The notes under the pieces are model-generated. The model searched no databases. It had not been told where the DNA came from and worked only from the letters and a program-made list of their open reading frames with translations. Source: Gammaproteobacteria bacterium (GTDB lineage Bacteria; Pseudomonadota; Gammaproteobacteria; Steroidobacterales; Steroidobacteraceae). Taken from it: a stretch of DNA of 64,000 bases. Made by a program: the position numbers and the translations under genes. This document shows, piece after piece, positions 1-10,616 of the stretch. Position 1 is the stretch's first letter. Each line of letters opens with the position of its first letter. The stretch spans positions 372,001 to 436,000 of the forward strand of contig CANGBB010000001.1 of NCBI GenBank assembly GCA_947452065.1, written 5' to 3'.

Positions 1-1282
1 TGCGCAGGTCGTAGCCACGATCACCGGCCGGCGAGAGCGACCCGATCCGCGCTACTTTCTCGGCAGCGGCAAAGCAGAAGAAGTCAATCAGGCTGCGCGC
101 ACCCACAACGCTGATCTGGTGCTGGTGGATCATCCGCTCTCGCCCAGTCAGGAACGCAATCTCGAGAAACTGACAGGTCGGCGCGTACTCGATCGCAATG
201 CGCTGATATTGGATATTTTTGCTCAGCGTGCGCGTAGCCATGAAGGCAAGCTCGAAGTCGAGCTCGCGCAGCTGAAACACCTGGCCAGTCGCCTCGTGCG
301 GGGCTGGACACATCTGGAGCGTCAGAAGGGCGGTATCGGTCTTCGCGGTCCGGGCGAAACCCAGCTCGAGACCGATCGTCGCCTGCTGGCAACGCGTGTC
401 CGTACGCTGACGGCGCGGCTCGAGAAATTGCGACAACAGCGCGATACCGGTCGCAGCGCGCGCGCTGAGGTACCGGTTCCTTCCGTAGCGCTGGTCGGTT
501 ATACCAATGCTGGCAAGTCAACGTTATTCCGCACTGCTACCGGCGCTGACGTGTACGTGGCCAACCAACTGTTCGCCACGCTGGACCCGACCGTGCGCCG
601 CCTGCAGTTGCCCGGCGGTGCCAATGTGGTGCTCGCCGATACGGTGGGTTTTATTCGCGAGCTGCCGCATGAACTGGTGGCGGCTTTCCAGTCAACGCTG
701 ACCGAGGCGCGCCTCGCGCATCTGCTGTTGCATGTCATCGACGCCAGCGATGAGCGTCGTGACGAGTACATCGATCAGGTTAATGCGGTGCTGACCGATA
801 TCGGCGCCGGTGATCTGCCTCAGCTGCGGGTCTACAACAAAATTGATCGGCTCGGGATTGAGCCCCGTATTGAACGCGATGAGAGCGGCGTCATCCGGCA
901 GGTCTGGATCAGTGCCGCCAGCGGCGCAGGCATGGATCTGCTGCGCGCGGCCATCGCCGAGCGGCTTGAGGTGCATGCCCGGCGGCGCTGGGTTCTCCTG
1001 CCGGCGTCCAGAGGTGGGCTCAGGGCGAAACTGCACGCGGCGGAGGCGGTGCGCGAGGAGCGCGTTCTCCCAGACGGGGCGCTCTGGCTGCAGGTGGATC
1101 TTCCTGAGTCCGAGCTTGAACGACTGGCCCGGGAGCCCGGGGTGAAGGTCGCCGACCGTGCCCCGCCGGACGCATCCGCTTGTGAAGCGTTGCCGGCAAA
1201 CCTAGAATTGAGCCCCTCGCCGCAAGGCACGGCGACCCGTCGCCGCCGCAGCGGCACCCGCAGTCAGGCAGGCCTGAAATAG
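1..1282 (+). CDS. hflX: GTPase HflX (5' end cut by window edge)
   Basis: Ribosome-associated GTPase of the Obg-HflX superfamily, known to split stalled or heat-damaged ribosomes. The reading frame is open from position 2, and the upstream residues (GSGKAEEV) match the HflX N-terminal domain, so the true start lies outside the window. Visible G-protein motifs are GYTNAGKST (P-loop, about nt 497-523), DTVGFI (G3) and NKID (G4). A glycine-rich GGIGLRGPGE linker precedes the G domain, as expected for HflX. The C-terminal tail is Arg/Ser-rich and probably disordered. It is followed 28 bp later by hflK, the usual hfq-hflX-hflKC order. Confidence 0.95.
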   Translation, partial: AQVVATITGRRERPDPRYFLGSGKAEEVNQAARTHNADLVLVDHPLSPSQERNLEKLTGRRVLDRNALILDIFAQRARSHEGKLEVELAQLKHLASRLVRGWTHLERQKGGIGLRGPGETQLETDRRLLATRVRTLTARLEKLRQQRDTGRSARAEVPVPSVALVGYTNAGKSTLFRTATGADVYVANQLFATLDPTVRRLQLPGGANVVLADTVGFIRELPHELVAAFQSTLTEARLAHLLLHVIDASDERRDEYIDQVNAVLTDIGAGDLPQLRVYNKIDRLGIEPRIERDESGVIRQVWISAASGAGMDLLRAAIAERLEVHARRRWVLLPASRGGLRAKLHAAEAVREERVLPDGALWLQVDLPESELERLAREPGVKVADRAPPDASACEALPANLELSPSPQGTATRRRRSGTRSQAGLK

Positions 1283-1310
1283 CTCAGGCCCGCAATAGGT
1301 CAGGTTAGCC

Positions 1311-2447
1311 ATGTCCTGGAATGAACCCGGAGGAGCGGAGCCCCCCAAGTCGCGTCGTTCGTCCGACGGGAGCGGTGCGTTCCAGACATTCATCAATCGC
1401 TGTGCGCGTTGGCTCCGCGGTGGTCAGGACAGCGGTGACGGGAATGATTTCGCCCTGCTGATGAGAACGCTGCTCGCACTGCTAGTGGTGGGCTGGCTGG
1501 GCAGCGGCTTCTACCAGATCGACGCGGCGGAGCGGGGCGTCATCCAGCGCTTTGGCAAGTTCGCCAGTATGACGGCCACCGGCTCCGGTATGGGCTGGCA
1601 CCTGCCGTGGCCCATAGAGACTCTCAGCAAGATCGACGTCTCCGGTATCAACTCGATCGACTACCAGTCGCGTGTTCTGACTTCCGACGTCAATCTGGTC
1701 AACATCACCTGCGCGGTCCAGTACCAAAACACCGATGCGCTCAAGGTTCTGTTCCAGGTCCGTGACCCCGAGGCCACGCTCCGCGAGGTTAGCGAGAGCG
1801 CCATCCGCGAAGTGATCGGTCAGAGCACGCTGGATTCGGTGCTGGCCGGCGCATCTCGTGCGGCTATCACTTCCAGCACGCGCGATCTGATCCAAAAAAC
1901 GCTAGACGGTTATCAGAGCGGTGTGCGCGTGGTGAGCGTCAACCTCACCGAGGTGCAGGTGCCGGAGGCGGTCCAGAGCGCGCAGCGTGATGCCAACAAG
2001 GCCATCGAAGATCGCGAGCGCTACAGCAAGGAAGCGCAGGCGTATGCCAACGATTTGGTGCCCCGTGCCCGCGGTAACGCGCAGCGGCAGCTGCTGGATG
2101 CAGAGGCCTACAAGCAGCAGGTAGTGGCCAAAGCAGAGGGAGACGCTGCGCGCTTCACGCAGTTGGCTGGAGCCTATGCGGCCTCGCCTCAGGTGACCCG
2201 CAATCGCCTCTACATCGACACCATGAATGCCATCTTGTCTCAGTCCCGCAAGGTCGTTGTCGATACCAAGACTGGCAACGGCAACATGATCTATCTGCCG
2301 CTGGACAAGTTGATGGAGGCGGGCGCGGGACGTAAGGGTGCAGTGGCTGCAGAAGCTGGTTCCTCGGCCAGTGCCGCCGCGACTCCGGCGCCGTCCTCGC
2401 CAGCGGCCAGTGGCGATAGTCGTAGCCGGGAACGGGCAGACCGATGA
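1311..2447 (+). CDS. hflK: HflK, membrane regulator of FtsH protease
   Basis: SPFH/prohibitin-family inner-membrane protein that forms the HflKC cage around FtsH and limits its proteolysis of membrane proteins. The 378-residue product has a Gly/Ser-rich cytoplasmic N-terminus, one membrane segment at about residues 48-66, then the SPFH (band-7) domain starting near AAERGVIQRFGKF. A long charged helical region follows, and the Ala/Ser/Pro-rich tail looks disordered. The start ATG follows an AGG-containing upstream stretch. It overlaps hflC by 4 bp (ATGA), indicating translational coupling and stoichiometric expression. Confidence 0.95.
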   Translation: MSWNEPGGAEPPKSRRSSDGSGAFQTFINRCARWLRGGQDSGDGNDFALLMRTLLALLVVGWLGSGFYQIDAAERGVIQRFGKFASMTATGSGMGWHLPWPIETLSKIDVSGINSIDYQSRVLTSDVNLVNITCAVQYQNTDALKVLFQVRDPEATLREVSESAIREVIGQSTLDSVLAGASRAAITSSTRDLIQKTLDGYQSGVRVVSVNLTEVQVPEAVQSAQRDANKAIEDRERYSKEAQAYANDLVPRARGNAQRQLLDAEAYKQQVVAKAEGDAARFTQLAGAYAASPQVTRNRLYIDTMNAILSQSRKVVVDTKTGNGNMIYLPLDKLMEAGAGRKGAVAAEAGSSASAAATPAPSSPAASGDSRSRERADR

Positions 2448-3316
2448 TGGAACGCAGAGCGCCAATCCTGATCGCCGTCGCAGCGCTGCTCATCGTTGCG
2501 CTGTCCAGTGTCTTCACGGTGAGCGAAACGCAACTCGCCATCCGCCAGCAGTTCGGTGCGATTGTCGGGAGCGACTATGCTCCAGGCCTGCACGTGCGTT
2601 GGCCATTCATCGACAACGTGGTCAAGTTCGAGCGCCGCATCGTCACGCAGAACTATCAGAGCGAGACGTTCCTGACCAGCGAGAACAAGGGTCTAATCGT
2701 CGACTTCTACATCAAGTGGCGCATCGCCGATACGGCCCGGTATTTCCGTGCAACGCAGGGCCGCGAGGAATCAGCCGGCCTGCGTCTCGCCGAAGTCGTC
2801 AAGGACGGCATCAAGGCCGCGGTGGCTCAGCATACGTTGGCGCAGATCGTATCGGCGGAGCGTTCGGCATTCACCAGCGATATGTTCGATCGCGCCAGTG
2901 CGTCTTCGGCGCAGGAGTTAGGCATCAAGCTGATTGACGTGCGGGTGCAGCGTATCGATCTGGTCGAGGAAGTCAGCGGCTCGGTCTATCAGCGCATGCA
3001 GGAGAGCTTCAACGTCCGTGCGAAGCAACTCCGTGCTGAAGGTAGTGGAGATGCCGAACGCATCCGTGCAGAGGCCGATCGGCAACGCACCGAGATTCTG
3101 GCCAATGCCGCGCGCGATGCGCAGCGACTGCGCGGCGAGGGCGATGGTGCTGCCGCGGCGATCTATGCGCGGGCTTATGGCAAGAACCCGGAGTTCGCCG
3201 CGTTCTATCAGAGTCTGCAGGCCTATCGGGAGTCGATCGGCCGCGAAGGTGATGTACTAGTCATCAGTCCCGATAGCGATTTCTACAAGTATCTCCGTAG
3301 TCCCGCGGCTCACTGA
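2444..3316 (+). CDS. hflC: HflC, membrane regulator of FtsH protease
   Basis: Partner of HflK in the HflKC complex that modulates FtsH. The 290-residue protein has an N-terminal membrane anchor at about residues 7-24, followed by an SPFH domain (TVSETQLAIRQQFG onward) and a charged coiled-coil region rich in EAD/ERIRAEADRQR-type heptads near residues 195-240. Length and domain order are typical. The ATG overlaps the hflK stop codon, so both are expected from one transcript. Confidence 0.95.
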   Translation: MMERRAPILIAVAALLIVALSSVFTVSETQLAIRQQFGAIVGSDYAPGLHVRWPFIDNVVKFERRIVTQNYQSETFLTSENKGLIVDFYIKWRIADTARYFRATQGREESAGLRLAEVVKDGIKAAVAQHTLAQIVSAERSAFTSDMFDRASASSAQELGIKLIDVRVQRIDLVEEVSGSVYQRMQESFNVRAKQLRAEGSGDAERIRAEADRQRTEILANAARDAQRLRGEGDGAAAAIYARAYGKNPEFAAFYQSLQAYRESIGREGDVLVISPDSDFYKYLRSPAAH

Positions 3317-3329
3317 ACAGGCATTCCCG

Positions 3330-3524
3330 ATGTCCGGATGGGACCAATTGGGCGCGGTGCTGGCGCTGATGTTTGTGTTCGAGGGCGTGATGCCTTTCCT
3401 GCAGCCTGCAGCAACCCGGCGACTGTTCGCCCGCTTGCTCGAGCTCAGCGAGCGGGAATTGCGCGTGGGCGGATTGTGCAGCATGGTGGCCGGAGCTGCG
3501 CTCCTGGTTCTGATCAGATCCTGA
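3330..3524 (+). CDS. DUF2065 family small membrane protein (YjeT-like)
   Basis: A 64-residue protein with two hydrophobic segments (about residues 7-24 and 46-62) separated by an Arg-rich loop (RRLFARLLELSERELR). This pattern and the position between hflC and purA match the DUF2065/YjeT family, which is widespread in proteobacterial hfl operons and whose function is unknown. It starts 13 bp after hflC and ends 27 bp before the chosen purA start, so it is probably part of the same operon. Confidence 0.85.
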   Translation: MSGWDQLGAVLALMFVFEGVMPFLQPAATRRLFARLLELSERELRVGGLCSMVAGAALLVLIRS

Positions 3525-4850
<1,326 letters not shown>

Positions 4851-4915
4851 GACGGTCCGAAGTACCGCCGATTTCCGAGCACCATTTTTCTACTGAACAC
4901 AGCAGGGGCTGAAGC

Positions 4916-5269
4916 ATGCTAGTCAAGCGTTTCAACGACACCAAGTCCTATGAGGCTCCAAATCACCGTGGCGTGCACTCGCTGCGTTTGCAGGGTTTCG
5001 AGGAGGGTGGTCCGAAGAATTTCTGGACCGGTTTGTCGCACATTCTGCCCGGTGGCGGCGCGGGTCCGGATGCCACGCCGCTCGAAAAAGTCTACGTCGT
5101 GCTCGAGGGCGAGGTAACGGTGCGGGCCGAAGGGCAGGAAGTGGTGTTGCGTGAACTGGACTCGGTCACCATCGGTGCCGGTGTAGAGCGCGAGGTTTTG
5201 AACCGCAGCAATGCGATGGCCAAGATGCTCGTCGTCATGCCGTACCCGCCGACCCAGAAGGCAGGCTGA
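4916..5269 (+). CDS. Cupin-domain protein, substrate unknown
   Basis: A 117-residue single-domain cupin. The conserved beta-barrel pattern is visible around LSHILPGGGAGPDATPLEKVYVVLEGEVTV (cupin motif 1 with a glycine turn) and LRELDSVTIGAGVEREVLN (motif 2). The canonical two metal-binding histidines of motif 1 are not obvious, so metal binding is uncertain. No partner gene gives a substrate. The gene converges with the acetyltransferase gene downstream, leaving only 4 bp between the two stop codons and no separate terminator. Confidence 0.75.
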   Translation: MLVKRFNDTKSYEAPNHRGVHSLRLQGFEEGGPKNFWTGLSHILPGGGAGPDATPLEKVYVVLEGEVTVRAEGQEVVLRELDSVTIGAGVEREVLNRSNAMAKMLVVMPYPPTQKAG

Positions 5270-5273
5270 TCGG

Positions 5274-5768
5274 CTAAGTACGTCGACCGAGGATCAGCAG
5301 ATCCCGTTCGATACCGTCCAGCGTTGCAACCCGCGGCAGGTGGCCCCAACGCTGGAACCCGCAGTCTTCGAACAGCTGCAGGCTTGGTTCGTTGTGGCCG
5401 AAGATGAAGCCCAGCAGCGTATCGACGCCAATGGTGGGCGCGTGCTCGATGGCGGTTTCCAGCAGGTAACGTCCCAGCCCGGCCCGTCGGCAGTCCGGAT
5501 GCACGTACAGACCAATCTCAGTCGTACGCGAATAAGCTGGGCGACCGTAGAAGGACGAAAAACTCAGCCAGGCTGTAATGCGATGCTGCTGCTCGCACAC
5601 CCATACCGGGCGCGAGTCCGGCCGGTGCTCAGAGAACCACTTCTCCCGGCTCTCGACGCTGACCGGCTCGGTGTCGGCGGTCACCATCCGGCTCGGTATC
5701 GTGGCGTTGTAGATAGCGACGATTTCCGGCAGATCCGCGTGTTTTGCGATGCGATGCTGGGCTGTCAT
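5274..5768 (-). CDS. GNAT-family N-acetyltransferase (phosphinothricin-acetyltransferase-like)
   Basis: The 164-residue protein has the GNAT fold. RIAKHADLPEIVAIYNATI at the N-terminus and the acetyl-CoA loop VHPDCRRAGLGRYLLE (R/Q-x-x-G-x-G/A type) near the middle resemble the Pat/Bar subgroup. FIFGHNEPSLQLFEDCGFQRWG is the typical motif B region. Members acetylate small amines or amino-acid analogues; the actual substrate cannot be read from the sequence. The gene stands alone on the minus strand between the purA region and the rimP operon. Confidence 0.85.
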   Translation of the reverse strand: MTAQHRIAKHADLPEIVAIYNATIPSRMVTADTEPVSVESREKWFSEHRPDSRPVWVCEQQHRITAWLSFSSFYGRPAYSRTTEIGLYVHPDCRRAGLGRYLLETAIEHAPTIGVDTLLGFIFGHNEPSLQLFEDCGFQRWGHLPRVATLDGIERDLLILGRRT

Positions 5769-5824
5769 GGCCCGGTGAGCCTAGCAGGGGGGCTGGCCGG
5801 TGCAAGGGCCGGGGGTGGGCAGGG

Positions 5825-5854
5825 TTGTGTTTGACCGCCCCGAGGAACTAGAAT
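5825..5854 (+). promoter_or_regulatory. Candidate sigma-70 promoter of the rimP-nusA-infB operon
   Basis: TTGTGT (5825-5830) is followed after 18 bp by TAGAAT (5849-5854). The -10 is good and the -35 weak. It is the best pair in the 230 bp gene-free stretch before rimP and would give a leader of about 140 nt containing the hairpins listed next. This is inferred from sequence only. Confidence 0.35.
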
Positions 5855-5895
5855 CGCCGCCGGTGGCAGGGCTGTTCGCGGCAACGGTCTTGTAG

Positions 5896-5914
5896 AGCTG
5901 CAGATTGTGCAGCT
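5896..5914 (+). promoter_or_regulatory. Leader hairpin upstream of rimP
   Basis: A perfect 7-bp stem (AGCTGCA 5896-5902 with TGCAGCT 5908-5914) with a 5-nt loop. It lies 16 nt before the first terminator-like hairpin and could be a protein-binding or antitermination element of the operon leader. Confidence 0.4.
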
Positions 5915-5930
5915 AAGTTCTTGATGTAAG

Positions 5931-5955
5931 AGCCCCTGCTGGGGCTTTTCTTTTT
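5931..5955 (+). terminator. First terminator-like hairpin in the rimP leader
   Basis: AGCCCC (5931-5936), loop TGCT, GGGGCT (5941-5946), followed by TTTCTTTTT. This is a compact GC stem plus U-tract, i.e. a canonical intrinsic terminator shape, with no gene upstream on this strand to terminate except the divergent or antisense region. Attenuation of the rimP operon is the likely role. Confidence 0.6.
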
Positions 5956-5959
5956 GGTG

Positions 5960-5986
5960 GGGCCCGCAGGGCCCTTTTTTGTTTTT
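5960..5986 (+). terminator. Second terminator-like hairpin in the rimP leader
   Basis: GGGCCC (5960-5965), three-base loop GCA, GGGCCC (5969-5974), then TTTTTTGTTTTT. It is a second strong intrinsic-terminator shape that ends only about a dozen bases before the rimP start codon. The tandem arrangement fits a leader where NusA or ribosome factors control read-through. Confidence 0.6.
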
Positions 5987-5998
5987 GGCGGGGCAGGC

Positions 5999-6547
5999 AT
6001 GGCGGCGGATTTACGCAACAAGCTGATTGCTCTGGTCGAACCGCTCCTGGTGCAGCTGGGTTACGAGCTCGTGGAGCTGCAGTTGTCTCCGAGCGGGCGG
6101 CATGCGGATCTGCGGATCTTCATCGATCGGCCACCGGTGGACGGGGTTCCCGTGACTGGCGGGCCAGATGGCTCGGGTGTGGGTATCGAGGATTGCGAGC
6201 GTGTGAGCCGAGAGGTCTCAGCTCTCATGGATGTGCACGATCCGATTCCGACCGCCTACACGCTGGAAGTTTCGACGCCGGGGCTGGATCGAGTGCTGCG
6301 CACGCCCGAGCACTTCAGCCGGTTCATTGGCGAGCGGGTGAATGTCGAGCTGGCGGTGCCGCGCGAGGGTCGCCGGCGTTTCACCGGCGAATTGCGGGTT
6401 GCCGAGGCGGGTGCCATCACGCTGCTCGTGGACGGCACCGAAGTGGTCATTAAGTTGAGTGATATCGAGCGAGCGCGACTGGTTCCGGCTTGGCCGGAAC
6501 CGGGTCGCGGTCCTGGGCCGAAGCCGGCGAGGAAGGGAAAGAGGTGA
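5999..6547 (+). CDS. rimP: Ribosome maturation factor RimP
   Basis: Assists late assembly of the 30S subunit. The 182-residue product shows the two RimP domains: the N-terminal part (LVEPLLVQLGYELVELQL...LRIFID) and the C-terminal part (YTLEVSTPGLDRVLRTPEHFSRFIGERV) with the hallmark EVSTPGLDR motif. I place the start at ATG 5999; the upstream open frame (TTG at 5954) would lie inside the terminator-like hairpin region. The basic C-terminal tail extends past the family average. It overlaps nothing and is 5 bp from nusA, so the genes are cotranscribed. Confidence 0.93.
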   Translation: MAADLRNKLIALVEPLLVQLGYELVELQLSPSGRHADLRIFIDRPPVDGVPVTGGPDGSGVGIEDCERVSREVSALMDVHDPIPTAYTLEVSTPGLDRVLRTPEHFSRFIGERVNVELAVPREGRRRFTGELRVAEAGAITLLVDGTEVVIKLSDIERARLVPAWPEPGRGPGPKPARKGKR

Positions 6548-6552
6548 CGACG

Positions 6553-8049
6553 ATGAACAAAGAAATCCTGATGGTTGTGGACGCTGTCTCGAACGAGAAG
6601 GGCGTTGAGAAGGAAATCATCTTCGAAGCGCTGGAGGCTGCGCTGGCTTCCGCTGCGCGCAAGAAGAATAGCGAGACCTGGGATGTGCGCGTCGCAATCA
6701 ACCGCAAGACCGGTGACTATGAAACCTTCCGGCGTTGGAAAGTCTTTGCCGATGACTCGCGTGAGCTCGAGAACATCGAAGCCGAACTGCGCCTGGATGA
6801 CGCGCTCGATATCAGCAAGGATGCCGAAGTCGGCGGCTATGTCGAAGAGCCGATGGAGTCGGCGGCATTTGGTCGTATCGCTGCACAGCAGGCCAAGCAG
6901 GTCATCGTGCAGAAGGTGCGCGAAGCCGAGCGGGCGCAGGTGGTCGACCAGTTCAAGGATCGCGTGAACACGCTGGTCAGCGGCACCGTCAAGCGTATCG
7001 ACCGAAACGGTATCTATGTGGATCTCGGCAACAACGCCGAGGGCTTCGTACCCCGCTCCGATATGATTGCCCGCGAGCAGCTCAAGCCCAGCGACCGCGT
7101 AAAGGCTTTCCTGCGCGAAGTGCGCGCCGAGCAGCGCGGCCCGCAGTTGTTCCTGACGCGCACAGCGCCGGAGTTCCTGATTGAACTATTCAAACTCGAG
7201 GTGCCGGAAGTCGGCCAGGGTCTGATTCAGATTCTGGGCGCTGCCCGCGACCCAGGCATCCGCGCCAAGATCGCGGTGCGCAGCAATGAGCCGCGTATCG
7301 ATCCTGTCGGCGCGTGCGTCGGTATGCGCGGATCGCGTGTGCAGGCGGTCTCCAACGAGATTGCCGGCGAGCGCGTGGACATCATTCCTTGGGACGATAG
7401 TCCGGCACAGTTCGTCATTAACGCCATGTCGCCGGCTGAAGTGCAGTCCATCGTCGTTGACGAGGACGCGCACAGCATGGACATCGCGGTGGCGGAGGAC
7501 AAACTCTCGCAGGCCATCGGTCGCGGCGGGCAGAACATTCGTCTGGCCAGCCAGCTCACCGGCTGGGAACTGAATGTCATGACCGAGTCCGACGCCGAGG
7601 CCAAGAGCGAAGGCGAGTCACGCAAACTGGTCGAGGCCTTCATGAAGCAGCTCGATGTCGACGAGAACGTCGCTTCGATCCTGGTGCAGGAAGGGTTCTC
7701 GACCGTCGAGGAAGTGGCCTATGTGCCCGCCTCGGAGTTGGCATCGATCGAAGAGTTCGATGAGGACATGGTCAAGGAACTGCGCAACCGCGCCCGCGAT
7801 GTGCTGCTGACACAGGCCATTGCCAGCGAAGAGTCGTTGGAGAACCAGTTGCCCAGCGACGATCTGCTGACCATGCCGGGTATGAAGCCGGACTTGGCGC
7901 TGGCACTGGCGCGCCGTGGTATCTGCACTCGCGAGGATCTGGCGGAGCAGGCCGTAGACGATCTGGATGACATTGCCGACCTGTCGGCGGAAGAAGCCGG
8001 CAAGCTGATCATGACGGCCCGTGCGCCGTTGTTCGACAGTCAGCGCTGA
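6553..8049 (+). CDS. nusA: Transcription termination/antitermination factor NusA
   Basis: RNA-polymerase-binding factor that tunes pausing, termination and antitermination. The 498-residue protein has the N-terminal RNAP-binding domain (MNKEILMVVDAVSNEKG start), an S1 domain (LVSGTVKRIDRNGIYVDLG, about 137-200), two KH domains (GxxG-type loops at GMRGSRV and GRGGQNIR) and two C-terminal acidic repeats of about 50 residues each. The length equals the Escherichia coli protein. GAGGTG upstream of ATG 6553 serves as the ribosome-binding site. Confidence 0.97.
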   Translation: MNKEILMVVDAVSNEKGVEKEIIFEALEAALASAARKKNSETWDVRVAINRKTGDYETFRRWKVFADDSRELENIEAELRLDDALDISKDAEVGGYVEEPMESAAFGRIAAQQAKQVIVQKVREAERAQVVDQFKDRVNTLVSGTVKRIDRNGIYVDLGNNAEGFVPRSDMIAREQLKPSDRVKAFLREVRAEQRGPQLFLTRTAPEFLIELFKLEVPEVGQGLIQILGAARDPGIRAKIAVRSNEPRIDPVGACVGMRGSRVQAVSNEIAGERVDIIPWDDSPAQFVINAMSPAEVQSIVVDEDAHSMDIAVAEDKLSQAIGRGGQNIRLASQLTGWELNVMTESDAEAKSEGESRKLVEAFMKQLDVDENVASILVQEGFSTVEEVAYVPASELASIEEFDEDMVKELRNRARDVLLTQAIASEESLENQLPSDDLLTMPGMKPDLALALARRGICTREDLAEQAVDDLDDIADLSAEEAGKLIMTARAPLFDSQR

Positions 8050-8071
8050 GGACCGAAAGAGGTGCTGAATC

Positions 8072-10603
8072 ATGGCTGATGTAACGGTTTCACAATTTGC
8101 CGAAGTGCTGCGCATCCCGGTGGACAAGCTGCTCGCGCAGCTCGGTCAGGCGGGTATTCAGGTCAGCGGTCCGGCCGACAAGATCAGCGATGACGCCAAG
8201 ATGCTGCTGCTGACACATCTGCGCACCAGTCATGGTGGCGCGGGTACCGAGTCGGGCCCCTCGCGCATCACGCTGAAACGCAAGTCGCAGCAGGAAATCA
8301 AGCTCGCGAGCACGCAGGGGCGGGCGCGTACCGTCAACGTGGAGGTGCGCGCCAAACGCACTTACGTGAAGCGCGATGTCCTAGAGGAACAGGCGCGAGT
8401 CCAGCAGGAGCAGCTCGAGGGCCAGCGCAAGGAATCTGAGGATTCGGCGCGTCTGGCACAGGAGAAGGCTGAGGCTGAGCAGCGCGAGCGCGAGCGTATC
8501 GAGCAGGAAAACCGCCGTCGCATCGAAGCTGAAGTCGAGAAAAAGCGTGCCGCTGATGAGGCGCGCCGGCAGGCGGAGCAGAAGGCGGCCGAGGAGGCTG
8601 AGCGTGCCCGGAAGGCTGCGGCCGAACCGAAGCGCGAAGAGGCTCCGGCAAGAGCCAATCATGTTGCAGCGAAGCCAGGGAAGGAGTCACGCGCAGCCGA
8701 ACCCGCTGATAGCGCCACGCGCTATGGACGCAAAGAGCTGCACATTGCCGGTGACGTGAGTGCGCGTCACAAGAAAAAGAAGAAAGTGCGTGCCCGCACC
8801 ATGCCTACGGACATGGAGCAGAAGCACGCCTTCGAAAAGCCTACAGCACCCATGCAGCGTGAAGTGGCACTGGGCGAGACCATCACGGTGGCCGAATTGG
8901 CCCAAAAGATGGCCGTCAAGGCGACTGAAGTTATCAAGAATCTGATGAAGATGGGTGTGATGGCGACCATCAACCAGCATCTTGATCAGGACACAGCGAT
9001 GCTGGTGGTCGAGGAGATGGGCCATGTCGCCAAGGCGCTGAAGGAAGACCAGATCGAGTCCGGATTGCAGGGTGAGGGTGCCGAGCACGAGGCGCAGCCC
9101 AGGCCACCGGTGGTCACGGTCATGGGCCATGTTGATCATGGCAAGACATCGCTGCTCGACTACATCCGCACCACCAAAGTGGCTGCTGGAGAGGCCGGTG
9201 GCATTACTCAGCACATTGGTGCCTATCAGGTCACCACGCCCAAGGGACCGATCACCTTCCTGGATACGCCGGGTCACGCAGCGTTTACCGCAATGCGTGC
9301 CCGTGGTGCGAAAGCCACGGACGTCGTGGTGCTGGTGGTGGCGGCCGATGACGGCGTGATGCCGCAGACCGTGGAAGCCATCACGCATGCGCGTGCGGCG
9401 GGTGTTCCTCTGGTTGTGGCGGTCAACAAGATCGATAAGCCTGAAGCCGATCCAGATCGTGTGCGGCAGGAACTCTCCAAGCATGACGTCATCCCCGAGG
9501 AGTGGGGTGGCCAGAACATGTTCGTCAATGTCTCAGCTCGTAACGGCACCGGTGTCGACAAGCTGCTGGAGGCAATCCTGCTGCAGGCTGAGGTGCTGGA
9601 ATTGCAGGCACCGCAGGATGGTCTCGCCAGTGGTGTGATCGTCGAAGCCACCATGGAGAAGGGGCGCGGTGCGGTGGTGACGGCACTGGTCAAGAAGGGC
9701 ACTCTGCGTACCGGCGACAACATTCTCGCTGGCTCGGAGTACGGGCGCGTGCGCGCCATGTTCAATGAAGAGGGCAAGCCGGTCACGGTTGCTACTCCGT
9801 CCATGCCGGTTGTCGTGCTCGGCTTGTCCGGGACCCCGAATGCCGGCGACGAGCTCATGGCCGTTGAGGACGAGCGCAAGGCGCGCGAAGTGGCGCTGTA
9901 TCGTCAGGGCAAGTTCCGTGACGTTAAGCTGGCGCGCACAACGACACGCGCTGAAGACGCGTTCTCACAGATGGGTGAGGAGAAGGCAAGCGTCGTGGCG
10001 GTTGTGCTCAAGACCGACGTGCAGGGCAGTGCCGAGGCACTGCGTGACTCGCTGACCAAGCTCTCGATTGATGAAGTGAAGGTGCGGGTCCTCTCCTCGG
10101 GAGTCGGCGGCATCACGGCCTCTGACGTGCAGCTGGCTGCGGCCTCCAACGCCGTGCTGATTGGCTTCAATGTGCGTGCAGATGCCAGTGCTCGTGAGGC
10201 AATGAAGGATCTGGGTGTCGATGCGCGCTATTACAGCGTGATTTACGAAGCCATCGACGATGTGAAGCAAATGATGAGCGGCCTGTTGGCGCCTGAGATC
10301 AAGGAACAGATCGTTGGTGTGGCGCGGGTACAGGACGTGTTCCGCTCCAGCAAGTTCGGCGTCGTTGCCGGCTGTCTGGTTACGGAAGGGGCGGTCAAGC
10401 GCAACAATCCGATCCGCGTGCTGCGTGACAACGTGGTGATCTTCGAGGGTGCACTCGAGTCCCTGAAGCGTTTCAAGGACGATGCGGGCGAGGTCCGTGC
10501 CGGTACTGAATGCGGTATTGGTGTGAAGAACTACCAGGACGTGCGCGTCGGCGATCAGATCGAATGCTATTCGCGTGTTGAGGTGGTGCGCACGGTTCAG
10601 TAA
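8072..10603 (+). CDS. infB: Translation initiation factor IF-2
   Basis: GTPase that delivers initiator tRNA to the 30S subunit. The 843-residue product begins with the IF2 N-terminal domain ([21 protein letters not shown]). A long charged Ala/Glu/Arg helix-rich linker (about 95-215) follows, then a second IF2_N-like helix bundle ([21 protein letters not shown]). The G domain carries GHVDHGKTS near residue 352, DTPGH and NKIDKP. The C-terminal domains end with [20 protein letters not shown] precedes the ATG. The gene sits 22 bp after nusA. Confidence 0.97.
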   Translation: MADVTVSQFAEVLRIPVDKLLAQLGQAGIQVSGPADKISDDAKMLLLTHLRTSHGGAGTESGPSRITLKRKSQQEIKLASTQGRARTVNVEVRAKRTYVKRDVLEEQARVQQEQLEGQRKESEDSARLAQEKAEAEQRERERIEQENRRRIEAEVEKKRAADEARRQAEQKAAEEAERARKAAAEPKREEAPARANHVAAKPGKESRAAEPADSATRYGRKELHIAGDVSARHKKKKKVRARTMPTDMEQKHAFEKPTAPMQREVALGETITVAELAQKMAVKATEVIKNLMKMGVMATINQHLDQDTAMLVVEEMGHVAKALKEDQIESGLQGEGAEHEAQPRPPVVTVMGHVDHGKTSLLDYIRTTKVAAGEAGGITQHIGAYQVTTPKGPITFLDTPGHAAFTAMRARGAKATDVVVLVVAADDGVMPQTVEAITHARAAGVPLVVAVNKIDKPEADPDRVRQELSKHDVIPEEWGGQNMFVNVSARNGTGVDKLLEAILLQAEVLELQAPQDGLASGVIVEATMEKGRGAVVTALVKKGTLRTGDNILAGSEYGRVRAMFNEEGKPVTVATPSMPVVVLGLSGTPNAGDELMAVEDERKAREVALYRQGKFRDVKLARTTTRAEDAFSQMGEEKASVVAVVLKTDVQGSAEALRDSLTKLSIDEVKVRVLSSGVGGITASDVQLAAASNAVLIGFNVRADASAREAMKDLGVDARYYSVIYEAIDDVKQMMSGLLAPEIKEQIVGVARVQDVFRSSKFGVVAGCLVTEGAVKRNNPIRVLRDNVVIFEGALESLKRFKDDAGEVRAGTECGIGVKNYQDVRVGDQIECYSRVEVVRTVQ

Positions 10604-10616
10604 CCGTGCGTCCGTC

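Noticed and set aside
5831-5854. TTGACC/TAGAAT promoter pair
   Set aside because: The spacer is only 12 bp; TTGTGT at 18 bp is a better, though weak, partner.
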